Shown one piece after another: positions 25,231 through 37,122 of a stretch of DNA of 64,000 nucleotides. Positions within the stretch are counted from its first letter, which is position 1, and every line of letters starts with the position of its first letter. The notes below the pieces were generated by a model, which did no database searches, was not told the DNA's origin, and saw only the letters and a program-made list of their open reading frames with translations. The position numbers and the translations under genes were made by a program. The DNA is from Pilaira anomala (taxonomy: Eukaryota > Mucoromycota > Mucoromycetes > Mucorales > Mucoraceae), in assembly GCA_025716855.1 (NCBI GenBank), contig JAIXMQ010000079.1, forward strand, positions 1-64,000. The letters are read 5' to 3'.

Positions 25231-27764
25231 TTTTTTTTTATTGTAAAAAAGTAGTAGTACTTGTTGAAGTTATATTTTTTTTTCTGAAAGAGGGAAATAC
25301 AGGACCTTATATACAATTTTTTTTCTTGTTGTTATTGTTAATATATTGCGATGCTGGTCTCGAAGAAATATGAAAATATATTAAAATAATTTGACCACAC
25401 ATCCTCGGCAACACAGAATATGTTACACTAGCATTGCATGACAGGGAAAACAACGAAAAAAAAACAACCTGTGGCGGTATTAAGTTGTCAATAAATCTAT
25501 TTCTGCGTAACCTGTTACATGTTAATTTAGCGTCATGTGTCATTCACAAGTAAAATATAAATCAGGAGAGAGAGAGAGAGAGAGAGAGAGTGAGTGAACA
25601 ATACCTGGTAATTTAAAGGTATATATCGTATATTACTCTCCGCCATGAATAATTGTACGCATCCATTGTATTATTAATACTTAAAATAGATAATCAAGTC
25701 TCTTATAAAATTACAATCGTCCAAACCTTCTTTGGATAAACGCACTACACATAATTGAGTAAATATTGAGCACGGATGGGCCATGTATATCATTTGGTAT
25801 ATTTTATCAGCGAGCGTGTATCGGATTCATATTAACATTATATCACCACTTTACATATATGTATGCTTCTATATACATTGATTTGATATCATATAGTAAA
25901 GATATTCCCAGTACTATATTCAAATAGTCTCTTGTAACGTTTATCCTGGAATTCTATTTATTACCATTAATTAAACAGTAATATGAAGTTTTTCTCATGC
26001 TGATCTTTTTTTTTTATACAACATGAATATGAAGTGAATAATATTTATTTTCAATCTCAATTCGGGGAACTATAGAGTTCGGTACATTTGCCTAGAACCG
26101 TAAAAAGACCAGATCTGGGAAAATGATCTTCATCCTGTTGCATGCTCCATCTTGCTTAATTCAGTAACTGAGATAGTAAATACGTAATTTATTAATGTAA
26201 AGTAATAACTACATTGTATCATTATTATAAGATATCAAAACTGTCGCATGTGTATGTACTGTGAGTATACAATTTTTCGATAATCAAGCAAAGTTTTTGA
26301 CCCTAACTAACGCAATGGTTTTTTAATCACTTCTAAAAACATTTACCACACCTTCAGATTTTTTAAAAAGATAACTTTTTTTTTTTAAAACAGAATTTAT
26401 TTCTGTAAATTGTTATCAGAAAATAATAAAAACCAGTTTCTTTGTTACACCATGATTACCCTGTAATTTTATTAAAAAAAAAAAAAATGTAGGTCAAGAA
26501 ATGTTTTATTTTCACATGAAAAAACTATGTAAAATTGTAATAAATCAGTATTTATTAATTTCTAAGTCGCTCGTTGTAAGTCAATTGAACTGGATTAAAG
26601 AAGTATCAATTTTAAATATAAAATAATAGACAAGAAAAGGAAGTTGAACGTGCTTTTTTTTTTTTATCAATTTAGAATAATAGATTTGAAAACATAAGAG
26701 CTGATAAAATTGTTATATCTGTTACCATCATTTCAATCGTTTCGGAGAAATAAGTATATTACTGTGTGACATTATTGCTTGAACATTTATTGGACTGCAC
26801 AAGTGTTTTGCAAAAAGCGAGGTTGCCTGAATACAAACGGTAAAAAGCATAAAAAGCATCTGCAGAAGGTTTTATACTAACTCCTTTTTTTTTTTTTTTT
26901 TTTTTTTTGCCTTTGTTTCATTGAGTCTTATTTGGGTCCCACTCTTTGCTTTTGTGTACAATAAAATTTTTTATTTTGTTTAACCTCCTTTTTTTTTCTT
27001 CAATTTACCGCATAATTTTGGACGTATTTAATATTGACATTTTTAAATTCATAATTGATGTAACAAGTCACCATAACTGACGACTTATTCCTCATTATTA
27101 TTCATAGTTTATTTATTTTAAAAGTATATTCAAAATTCCTTTAGACTTGATTTAATGCACCACGTATATATATATATATTGATATTGTGAAAAAAAAAGG
27201 AAGAAAGTTAGATGATCGTAGTAGTTAAACAAAAAAAAAAAAAAAAAAAAAAAAAAGGAGGGGGCTTCTTTCTGATATAGAATGAATATATAAATTGGCT
27301 GTATACAGTCGAATTTCATGACTGCATACATTTTATTCAAGAATTTATAATTTTCTTTATTATCTCTTTTTTTTTTTATCAATGAATTAATTTTATATGC
27401 AAGTGATGGTTGTAAATATACAAAATCGAACAAAAAAAAAACTTATTTTAAAGGAATTGATAGTAATGTATTGATTATAAAATCAGACGTTATTCACTTT
27501 ATTATTCAAAAAACTTGGGTTTAGAGAAGCTCTATTTCGTATGAAATGCAGATTGTAGAGCCTACATCATCTATATAAACACAATTCTTATAGTAATCAA
27601 TATCATTATTTTTACAGAATTGTCCCGCCAAGTTTTTTTTTTTTTATTTATTTATTTATTTATCTCGTCTTACTGAAAAATTTTCCCGTCCCTGCAGAAA
27701 AGTCTATTTAGGTATTTATCCGAAACCCAGTAATTGGATCAAGATTAATGCAAGACCGTGAATG
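25231..27764. other. Gene-poor region upstream of the cellulase gene
   Basis: About 2.5 kb with no convincing exon on either strand. It holds a GA microsatellite at about 25566-25590, poly-T at 26885-26908 and poly-A at 27232-27256. Predicted frames such as 27152-27433 run through homopolymers. Regulatory sites for the cellulase may lie here but none could be pinned down apart from the TATA box. Confidence 0.5.
25306..25313 (-). promoter_or_regulatory. TATA box of the endoglucanase gene
   Basis: TATATAAG on the - strand lies 76 bases upstream of the start codon, a normal distance for a strongly transcribed secreted-enzyme gene. Position and sequence are seen; function is inferred. Confidence 0.55.
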
Positions 27765-28395
27765 TACAGTGTTTCCAGTCCCAATTGGTCAACTTTTTGA
27801 AAATTTGGTCACCTCAAATATGAATAAAACTTGACTTCAGTTGGTCAATATTTTGAGCCTCAATTGACCATTTTTTTTTTAACTTCATTTGGTCATCAAC
27901 AACTTTTCGAATTTCGTTTGGCCAAAAAGTATTACCAGGTTAACAAGGGGGTTAGATGGGTAAATTTATTTATGCACTTGAGGAAAGTATTGATGGAATG
28001 CTGAAGATAGTTCTGTATATCTTTTTTAATGGTACTTGCTTATTACAGGCATCCATCATTTGAGAGGTAAAGTGTCTTGTTGTTTTGAAGCTTTTTTCTC
28101 TCTCTCATATCATAGTCTTTTAAGTCTTTCCAGAACTACTGCTTCATTGGGTTTAATTCTGGATAAGGCGGGGAGGTATACAGGTTTATTATATCTACGA
28201 CTGGCAATGAGAGGATCAGCGATGTTATGAACGTGATTTGGAGCATTATCCATCACTAGATGATAAATCCTTTCATCTATGGAAAAAAAGCGGTCCATAA
28301 TATCCATCGTATCAACAATAAATTTCATAAAATGTCCTCCAGTGGATCCTTTTTAAGCACGTTTAATCGACCCCCAGAAACTTTCGCTATTCTTG
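27765..28395 (-). mobile_element. Left arm: truncated Tc1/mariner-type (DDE_3) element
   Basis: The left tip reads TACAGTGTTTCCAGTCCCAA (27765 on), with TA at the boundary as for Tc1/mariner insertions. It is followed by a sub-terminal series of TTGGTCA/TTGACCA motifs at ~21-23 bp spacing to about 27935. On the - strand, 28328-28110 encodes the C-terminal third of a DDE_3 transposase (FIVDTMDIM, then the second catalytic block MDNAPNH, then PVYLPALSRIKPNE). The arm is nearly identical, in inverted orientation, to 30575-31110. Towards the transposase N-terminus homology stops at about 28395, where an unrelated decayed gene begins. The element is dead: the N-terminal half and the first catalytic Asp region are missing. 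Confidence 0.8.
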
Positions 28396-29318
28396 CTTGT
28401 TTAAACTGCCCCACGGACTGCATGCCTTGTTCATAGAATAAGGAAGAAGGAGATTGTATTTGTTGTGATGAGTGTTCTGCTTCTGTTGCAGTTGTGGTTG
28501 CGGCTGTTGTTGCTTCTGAAATATCGGTATCTGTCTCATTAATTTCTACATACTTTCTTTCCAAATTGCGGGTTCTTGACTGAGAGCGCTCTTAATGGTT
28601 TGAATCAACAACAAAACTGGCACTTTATTATCTATCAATTCCAGGAGTTTTTCATATTCACTATTTTGATGATCGCACATTTGGCCTATGACTTCGACTA
28701 AGTGTAGTTGGTTGCCAGTAATGTTTTCATAATGTTCGTTGGCCAAGTTATACAATAATTTTATCGTAGGATCATCATTATAAGGAGCGCTTATAATTGA
28801 GCGAGCTTGTTAAGTCAAGAACAGCCCAGATGCAACAAATGGCTATAAAGGTACATCGATAACTACAGTTGCTAAAACCTGCCTGGCACAAAATAAAACA
28901 CTTTGAAGCCCAATCTCTTGAAGGTGAATTACACAACCCAGAACATGGCTTAGTTTTGTTTCGCTATAAATACCATCGGACAAAGTTTCAATGCATATCA
29001 TTAATAAAATGGGCTCTTTTTTGTATCTTTCATATGCTACAAGAGAGTGGTTGATTGCCCTTTTGAGAAATAATTCATCTACTCTACGTTGAAATTCAAT
29101 GATTATTGGTGAAAGATTTTGACTTCGTGGTTCCAAAACCAAGTCTGATCGCGTTCCATTGTTCCACTCGCTTTCTGCCACAATGTACTACTCATCTTGC
29201 GAGTTGTTCAAGGCTTTTGTGATGATGTTTATAACTTTAGGATCACGCGCTATAATATTTGGCATTAAGTTAGTTCCTGGACGTAGTGAAACTGGTAGAA
29301 TGGAGAGAGACATATGTA
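28330..29318 (-). pseudogene. Decayed PD-(D/E)XK-like gene of a Mucorales transposon-associated family
   Basis: Reading leftward from about 29318 (MSLSILPVSLRPGTN), one frame continues through AESEWNNGTRSDLVL and SPIIIEFQRRVDELF, then AINHSLVAYERYKKEPILLM and, further on, ISAPYNDDPTIKLLYNLANEH. In-frame stops occur at about 29190 (TAG), 28831 (TAG) and 28811 (TAA), and a frameshift near 28560 separates the Thr/Ala-rich C-terminal part ending QSVGQFKQARIAK. The SD...IEFQ pair resembles the acidic core of PD-(D/E)XK nucleases, and I recall a large Mucorales family with the same blocks (PFVALG..., DDPTIQLLY). Neither was checked. The C-terminus runs directly into transposase-like sequence (GGRLNVLKKD), so the locus is chimeric with the left arm. 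Confidence 0.6.
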
Positions 29319-29410
29319 AAAAAATAAGTTAAACAGAACCAGAGCGAAACCAAAGCGAGATTGAAACGTCATCATTTTAATTAGTACAGTAAAAATAAAT
29401 TGAGACGAGT

Positions 29411-31110
29411 TACAATGCTTCCAGTCCCAATTGGCCATTTGGTAATTTCACAATTCAACGGTAGCACTCAATGACTTCTTGATGTGACCAGACATGTTCA
29501 TATGTTACTTCATTCACATATTCACATATATACACGGTTACTACCGCATCATCTATTATCCACCGATTACTAATAAACATTCGTTCTACTAAGTTCTATA
29601 TACTATCGTCCAGTAATACTGATCCGGTAAATAGTAACATGGATTATCCGTTAACATTGACAGGTTCTGGTTATTCTATTTTTTTGTTAACTATACCAGG
29701 AACATGGATCAATGTGACACGATGATTGGTATTGTTCTTCCTGCATCAATAACGAGCACGGACCTGCTGAATAATGATTTACACTCAGTTTTGACATGTA
29801 TATAAACCCTCCATATTTTCGTAAATAATAAAATTTCATCTTATTTTGCGTCTGATTATTTTATAGTTCTTTGATGTACTATTTTTTATTTTGTATTCAA
29901 TCTATATTCTATAGCTCGGATACATCAGTTTGAAAAGAATTTGAAGAACGACGTCGGGCAGCTTAAGCTTACTAACGTTAGCACGCATATACGACTCGAA
30001 GCAGGTGTTCCCCCCTCCCCCCAAAAAAAATAAGACCGGAAGGCAATAGGTCTCACAACTAAAAGATCAACATAAGAAACAATCAGTAGATTTTTACAAT
30101 GAGAATCCCACCACAACTAGTGAGGAGGGTGTGTAGAAAAATTGATCAAAATTTTCAAAGGGCTCGCCATTAAAAATTCAAGGGTTGCTGAATTTATGAA
30201 AGATGAATGCAGCCTCAGTATAAAAAGTGTTACTTCTCGTCATTCACAGCTGAAAGAAGTAGTAGTACTAAAACTATTAAAGCTAGCGCAGTTTGGGTTG
30301 CTGAATGAAGTGCTAAAGAAATTGACTAATCATAATATTTGTATATTCATTGTTGAATCCGGTTTTAACTTGAATATGACAAGAGCGGAAAAAAGGTCTG
30401 GACGTAGACGTGACGAGCCAGCAATTGTTGCTACTTCGTCTTACCAGAGCCATCTCAAAAACCGCTCTTGGTGCAGTGTTGTCTTCTAGTATTATCAACA
30501 ACGTACGTGTCAGAGAACCTCTGGCAATTTGAAAATAAGAAGAGTGGCTGGTGCTACAAAAAGAAAAGTCCCTGGGGGTCGATTAAACGTGCTTAAAAAG
30601 GATCCACTGGAGGACATTTTATGCAATTTATTGTTGATACGATGGATATTATGGAGCGCTTTTTTTCCATAGATGAAAGGATTTATCATCTAGTGATGGA
30701 TAATGCTCCAAATCACGTTCATAACATCGCTGATCCTCTCATTGCCAGTCGTAGATATAATAAACCTGTATACCTCCCCGCCTTATCCAGAATTAAACCC
30801 AATGAAGCAGTAGTTCTGGAAAGACTTAAAAGACTATGACATGAGAGAGAAAAAAAAAAGCTTCAAAACAACAAGACACTTTACCTCTCAAATGATGGAT
30901 GCCTGTAATAAGCAAGTACCACTAAAAAAAATATACAAAATTATGCTCAGCATTCCATTAATACTTTCCCTTGTTAGCGCTGGTAATACTTTTTGACCAA
31001 ACGAAATTCAAAAAGTTGTTGACCAAATGACTTTAGAAGTTAAAAAAATGACCAACTGAAGTTCAAGTTTATTCATTTTGAGGTGACCAATTGGGATTGG
31101 AAGCACTGTA
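29411..31110 (+). mobile_element. Tc1/mariner-type (DDE_3) element, inactive, ~1.7 kb
   Basis: Left tip TACAATGCTTCCAGTCCCAA at 29411 and right tip, inverted, ending GGAAGCACTGTA at 31110 define a 1.7-kb element flanked by TA. Inside the right end are GGTCA/TGACC motifs at ~22-bp spacing (30985-31100), like those in the left arm at 27.8 kb. The + strand carries a decayed DDE_3 transposase: an N-terminal part with EFMKDECSLSIKSV (30195-30235), then IFIVESGFNLNMT where the usual catalytic Asp of DESGF is Val, and after frame changes MQFIVDTMDIM..MDNAPNH..PVYLPALSRIKPNE to a stop at 30839. A TAA precedes the KGSTGGH block at about 30597 and is shared with the left arm. Confidence 0.78.
30142..30839 (+). 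pseudogene. DDE_3 transposase remnant
   Basis: The first frame (30142-30489) holds the end of the DNA-binding region and the first catalytic strand with Asp changed to Val (VESGF). After at least one frameshift and a stop, the last frame (30621-30839) holds the second catalytic block (VMDNAPNH) and a degenerate third block (IKPNE in place of LNPIE). It belongs to the Tc1-type DDE_3 superfamily and cannot make an active enzyme as it stands. Confidence 0.75.
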
Positions 31111-31301
31111 TCTTCCTGTCACACCAATGTTATGATAAAAGATTTAGATACAGTTTTTTTTTTTTTAGTCATTTTCTCAAGCCCTCAAAGCGGGTTCAAA
31201 GTTTAATATTTTTTTTTTCCATTTGATTGTGATAGTAGAGCAAGACAACTCAATCTACTTAAAATCAGTCATTGATAGATAATAAAACTATTGTTTTTTT
31301 T

Positions 31302-33145
31302 TTATTCATCTCTTAATTGAAAGTGAAATTTAGGTACAGCATCCGTAATAAGTTGCATAATGTTCGTGACGATTTGAGAAAAGCTTTGAGCTGTATTTAC
31401 AAAACAATTCAAATCCATCGTATCAGGTTCTGAAGACCTTGGTGAGGTTGTGTTTGTGACGGATATCAGTTTGATTTCCAATTTGGATGATGGAAATGAA
31501 GATTTATCCATTTTAACTAGAAAAAAAAAAAAGAGGGAAGGAGAGAGAGAGAGAGGGATCAGTGAATGGATGTGGTTAAGAAATACACATATATATATAT
31601 ATATATTTACAATGAATGATCACAGGGGCAACTAGTTTAGGCTTTACAAATTGGCCGAAATTTGGGTTCTCTTCTTTAAATCTGAGGACACTATCTTCTT
31701 TATATTTCTTGAATAAGTTATATAAACTAGATTTAGTGCTTAAAGGAAATTCAATCATTAACGTAAGACGCAAATATTCCTTTGCATCGTATTCCATAAT
31801 GTTTCTACATATGAGAAACTGTTATTTTTTCTGCAAAGTGAAATTGTATTTTAATAGTGTACCTTTTGTATTTAAGTAACCATTCATCCATGAATTTCTT
31901 TCTGTATTCAAACCTATCTCGTTTAGGATCATTCGATTTAACTGATATAGGTTTATTCTGTTCTACTTTCTTTTTGAGCTTTTGAAGTGTGGTTGGTTGT
32001 AAGAGTTTTGCTTGACTTAATTTTCTCATTTTTTTGGGCTTGGGAAGCATAATGGGTTCATCATCATCACCATCCTCCTCATGCTCGATTTTGGTATCTC
32101 CATTTTTATATTTCTTAGTAGCCACTGCCTCAGAATCAAAGTCTTCTGTGATGTGATCATCCAGTGAGTGTGGTTTAGGGTAATTTCCACGGAAGAATGG
32201 AGTTCGGAAAGTTTTTGATAAAGTGGTAGGGACTTTGCGAGTTTCATCTTTGGTTTTATATGATAATAATTCATCCTGATCCTCGAAAATTTTACCATCT
32301 TTTAAGAAATCCAGTTCTGTTTGATTTTTATTTTTCAACCTGTATCGATCTTTGTTATAAGTGGGTAATTTCACTCGATTCTCTTTTTTGCTTATCACTA
32401 TATTCTCTTCAAAATCATCCTCCATATTTGTTTTGAATAAGGATTCATTCGTTTCGAGCCTACGTTTGGTGGATATATTATTTTTAGCGTTTGAAGATCC
32501 AGGTGATGATAAATGATGTGATTTATCTTGTTTTATAGATGAAATATCTCCTGGTATCATATCATCTTCAAATAAAGACCATTGCCTTCTTTTCGGTGCA
32601 GGCTATATATATATTGCATAAATTAAGTCATGGTACACATATATACAAAAAAGGGGGGGTTTTTTTTAAAAAAAAAAAAAAAAAAAAAAACTCACAAACC
32701 TTTTTAATCAACTTTAATATCCTTTCAAACCATTTATATAAACAATCCTCTTGATCAAGATTCCAATCCTCACCTGGTAATAATGCATTGATATTTTGGA
32801 CTAATTCAGGCGATAATTTATGAATGATAATATCCGGTGGAAAACTTGGATGTTGAATATCAAACAAGATTTGACCTATAAGAAAAAGAGTGTCTTCATT
32901 TTTTAGCAATTTTTTTTTTATGTACATATGATAGAGAGAGAAAGAGTAAACTCGTTTGTTGTTGCTTTACTTTTGAATGTCAAGTTTGAGTCAAGTTCTA
33001 AATCAAGATTGTAACGATCTTTAGCATAAGGTTCAGTCATGCCAAAACTATAACTTGACGTTCGTATGTTAATCAAGTTCACTTGAGTTAATGTCTCAAG
33101 TTTTTTCATGGCCTTTCCGATTTTACGATTAAACTCTTCCACCAT
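31302..33145 (-). CDS. BRE/BABAM2-like protein (BRCC45), ubiquitin E2-variant scaffold
   Basis: Multi-exon gene from the ATG at 33145. Exon 1 ends at AAA/A and joins to QILFDIQHPSFPPDIIIHKL, matching the first UEV-like domain of BRE (FNAQYPELPPDFIF in human), then EDWNLDQEDCLYKWFERIL. A ~200-residue charged, low-complexity linker follows (PKRRQWSLFEDD, PKPKKMRKLSQ). The second half has YRKKFMDEWLLKYKR then MEYDAKEYLRLTLMIEFPLS, matching the second UEV (VEYDAEGFTKLTLLL). The last exon ends ...FHFQLRDE at 31302. Animal BRE is the core scaffold of the BRISC and BRCA1-A deubiquitinase complexes with BRCC36. A fungal role is not evident here. An (AT)n tract lies in an intron near 31590. Confidence 0.8.
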
Positions 33146-33165
33146 TATGCAATAAAGATATTCGC

Positions 33166-33214
<49 letters not shown>

Positions 33215-33263
33215 AATGTGTAATGAATATTTGAAGATATTTCATTTTTTTTAAGAAGGCGCT

Positions 33264-34034
33264 TTATTTGCCAATGTCAGATTCTAATAACATGACAGTG
33301 AACATGCCTACGAATAAAAATAAGATACAAAAAGAAGCCCAGGTAATGACGCCTCGACTTGCAGGAAAATTACCATGTTGTAGTGCCCATTGGGCATGAA
33401 AGTACCGAACATTACCAAAATAAAGAAATAAGATACTGGAGAATATAAAGATGAGACCGAGCGCTCTACCGATGCGTCTATGATGAGCAGTAGATACATG
33501 ATATACTTGAATGATACCTAAGACTTGCATTAGACTGTGCTATATATATATATATATAGGTAGATTAAATTTATTTATGTATATAGATATACCTATACCA
33601 AGTGTAATTAAAGATAATGATGTTCGAAACCAAGCTAGATAAGTTCGTTCATTCGCTATGTATATGAGTTGGAAGTAAGTATATATATATATATATACAT
33701 ACACATCTAAAAGCATATACATCTATATCTTACCTAAGTGATCTCTTGCTGTGTTTCCCTTGTTCTCAAGTACAACGGCAGGAGAATACCTTGAATAAAT
33801 ATCATCTAAATACAATAAGAAGGAAGAACCAAAGAACTTTTCGTCTTCATTCTTTTCAGATTCACTTTCAACCAAAGTTATATTATCGTTATCAGCTTGT
33901 AGTTGTTGTTGTTGTAATAATAAGGAACCAGTTCTTTCTGGTCTCTTTTGATTTGATTCTTTAAAAGAGATTTGAGTTTTATGACAAGCACTATCATAAC
34001 TATGACTACGATAATGTTGTCCGTTCTTACTCAT
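33264..34034 (-). CDS. DUF202 domain membrane protein
   Basis: Three exons (34034-33734, 33655-33599, 33517-33264) join exactly to 203 residues. A Ser/Gln-rich hydrophilic N-terminus (residues 1-85) precedes the DUF202 core: ARDHLANERTYLAWFRTSLSLITLG, then RRIGRALGLIFIFSSILFLYFGNVRYF, then ITWASFCILFLFVGMFTVML, giving three membrane helices. The NERTYLAWxRTSL motif is diagnostic. The domain occurs in YidH and at the C-terminus of vacuolar VTC polyphosphate polymerase subunits; the molecular role of stand-alone fungal copies is not established. The acceptor at 33517 was chosen because it alone keeps frame. It lies 118 bp upstream of the BRE-like gene on the same strand. Confidence 0.88.
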
Positions 34035-34423
34035 TTTTAAAAATAAATAATAATTTAAAAAAGAAGAAAAAAAAAATTTGATTAAGGAAGAAAGAAGAAA
34101 ACATTATACATATGCTTTTAAAATTATTCTTTCTTTCTTTCTTTCTCTCCTATTGCATAGTTAGAAAAGGATTTTTCTCCCCCTTTAAGACCTTTTTTTT
34201 ATTATTTATTCAATCATTAAACTTTTTATAGCTGAAAACTCAATATGATCTTCAAAAAGTAAACAAATAACTTATTTCTATCCAATGAAAAGCATGAAAC
34301 CTTCGCTTGCATTGTGAGAATAAAAAAAAGTTTTTTTTCGCATTAAAAAAAAAAGTTTCGATTCTAATATATCTCTCTCTCTTTTCTCTTTTCTCTTTTC
34401 TTTTTTGTAACATTATAATTACT

Positions 34424-34817
34424 ATGACAGAATCAACCCATTTTCAACCAACACGACTTGAACAACAAAATACAATTGATAGTTTAAAAGATAAAGATAT
34501 CCGATCCATGCCTGAAGGATCCGAAAGATTAGCAGCGTTAAGGGATCTAGGCGCAACATTTGATGAAGGACAACATCGTACAACAAAAATTGCCACACCA
34601 TCTGGAACACCAAAATTACCCACTTTTGTTGATGCAGGACAGATGGAGGTAAATATAAGTTATTTGACTTGTAATAAACTTGTCTTTTTTGATATTTATG
34701 TTTAAAAAAAAACATGAATTCATATAGCGTATGCTAAAAGAACATAAACAAACATCTTATCCTGCTACCATGACAGCAAGTAAAGAAGAATTTGGTTGTT
34801 ATGGAGAATGGCTATAA
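34424..34817 (+). CDS. Small conserved-looking protein of unknown function, 104 residues
   Basis: Two exons (34424-34648, 34728-34817) join in phase. The protein is hydrophilic, with an N-terminal polar segment, a charged stretch (DKDIRSMPEGSERLAALRDLGATFDEG), a Pro/Thr region (TPSGTPKLPTFVDAGQME) and a C-terminal RMLKEHKQTSYPATM..GCYGEWL. There is no signal peptide or membrane helix. A CT-rich leader (34372-34412) precedes the ATG, as at other genes here. I do not recognise a family. The clean splice and stop, with neighbours on both sides, support a real gene. Confidence 0.6.
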
Positions 34818-35018
34818 AATTCCACCCTCAACTTTCACAATTTGTAAAATAAAGTTATTTTTTTTCCCATGATAATGGCTAAACTATTAGCCTTCTTCGA
34901 TTTTTTCTATAAACATGTTTTATTGTGATAAGATAATTTTTTTTTTCTTATTTATCCTTGTTCCTTATATTTTTCCTCTTCTTCTTCTTCTCTCTCTCCT
35001 TTTTTTTTTTTTCAAAAA

Positions 35019-36543
35019 ATGTTTCGTTCAGCAATAAAGAGAGTTGGATATAGTAGAGTATTGCTGATACATGTTCGAGCTCAACAAGCTTCTTTACATA
35101 TTCGACGAGGTCATGCTGCTGTAGCAGGTAAACAAGAATGGCCTGAACAAGAAATGGTGCCCATTGGAAACAAGAAACCATTGCACGGTAAAAAAAAAAA
35201 AAAGAGAATAATAGTTTCATTTTGTTTTTATAATGACCAACTTTTTGTGTTTTCTTTAGTGTCTCCTCTGCGTCGGTATGATGAAATCACAAGTCAAGGG
35301 CCTGTAAAGTCTGACCCAGACCAAAGAAAAGTGATTGAAAAATTAGATGAATTATGGTATGATCTTCGTGAATATCAACCTCCAGCCATTCAAGAAAATA
35401 AAGGGAAATCAGTAAGTTATATATACAAATATATATATATATATATATATATGAAACTAAATGAAAAAGAAATAGATGTGGGGTAGTTGGTTTGGGTATA
35501 GAAATCAAAAGAGTCCAGTACTTCGTGATGTTCCTGAATCACTTTATATCCATGGTAACGTTGGTACTGGTAAGACGATGGTGATGGATTTATTTTTTGA
35601 TACGTTAGCGATCAAACGTAAACGACGAGTTCATTTTCATGCATTTATGTTGGACGTACATCAACGTATTCATCGAGTGAAGAGTCAGTATCCGGTCTTA
35701 GCGGATCCTTTATCACCGATTGCAGAAGATTTAGTAAAAGAAGCGTATGTATTATGTTTTGATGAATTTCAAGTGACGGATATTGCGGATGCGATGATAT
35801 TAAGAAATTTATTTGAAGAATTATTTAAGCGAGGAGTTGTATTAGTCACGACGTCCAATCGACATCCAACGGAATTATACAAGAATGGAATTCAAAGAGC
35901 ATCCTTTATACCCTGTATTGATTTATTGATGAAAAAGTGTCAAGTATTATGCTTGGATTCCGGTACAGATTATCGAAAGATGGAAAGAGCTCAATCGCAT
36001 GTATTTTTTCATCCATTAAATCAACAAACACAACAAAAGATGGATGAAATGACACAGTTATTAACACAGGGTAAAAAGATGGTATCAAAAGATTTAAACT
36101 TTTTATCACGTACTTTGACGATTCCAGCACAAGTGGATGGTGTAGCCAAAATGAAATTTTCGGATGTATGTGCAAAACCACTCAGTGCAGCGGATTATTT
36201 AGAAATTGTAAAGAATTTTCATACAGTGATCTTGACAGAGATTCCAAGAATGACCATGAAACATAGAGCAGAAGCTAGAAGATTTATTACGTTTATTGAT
36301 GCCATGTATGAATCTCATGTGGTATTAATTGCAAGTGCAGAATCAAATATGATGGATATATTTAATGCAGATGAAGGAAAAGAAGAAATGGAAGAACAGT
36401 TATTATCTATGAGAGATTCATTTGATGTATCGGATATTTCTTCTCCTTTATTTTCTGGTCAAGAAGAAGCATTTGCATTTCAAAGAGCTCTTTCTAGATT
36501 AATTCAAATGCAAAGTACAGAATGGGTTTCAAAGAATAAATGA
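35019..36543 (+). CDS. Afg1/LACE1-type mitochondrial AAA+ ATPase
   Basis: Three exons (35019-35187, 35260-35411, 35476-36543) join to 462 residues. The N-terminus is Arg/Ser/Ala-rich without acids ([20 protein letters not shown]), consistent with a mitochondrial presequence. The ATPase core shows Walker [24 protein letters not shown], Walker [20 protein letters not shown] and the Arg-containing [21 protein letters not shown], all typical of the AFG1/ZapE family. Family members act in mitochondrial protein quality control. The C-terminal [20 protein letters not shown] block is also characteristic. The second intron contains an (AT)n tract. It ends 22 bp from the convergent Ndt80-type gene. Confidence 0.93.
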
Positions 36544-36565
36544 TACGTTTTATTTATTTATTTAT

Positions 36566-36588
36566 TTATACATGGTGATGATGATGAT

Positions 36589-36619
<31 letters not shown>

Positions 36620-37088
36620 ACTAGTATTAGTAGCAGTAGTAGTGGTAGACCATTGATTACTATTATCATTATTATTATAATTATGATAAGGAATAGGTGT
36701 AGCAGGTCTTGTTCTATTGTTATTATTATGACTGTTATCAAATGAATCAAAAGTTGCATTTGAATCATTTCTTTGATGCACTACTTGCTGCCAATTTCTT
36801 AATTCTCTTGCCATATTGATTTGATAAGGTTCAAATAATTCATCATTTTCTTGATCAAGCATAGGATATTTCATTTGATGATGATGATGGTGATGACGAT
36901 TTCTTGTATAAAATTGTGTGTCATTTGCACTTTGTGACCTATTATGAAAATTACTAAAGGCAGAACTAGTATTGTTATTATTATTGTTATTGTTATAAGA
37001 AGATGGAGTCATGATTGGCATAATATTATAATTTGGTGAAGTTGTAGTTTCTACTGCTTGAGGGTGATGCTGCTGCTGCTGCTGCTGC

Positions 37089-37122
<34 letters not shown>

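Noticed and set aside
30001..30030. CCCCCCTCCCCCC tract followed by A-run as a possible G-quadruplex or element boundary
   Set aside because: Single short run, no repeated G-tract pattern, and no change in homology at this point could be shown.
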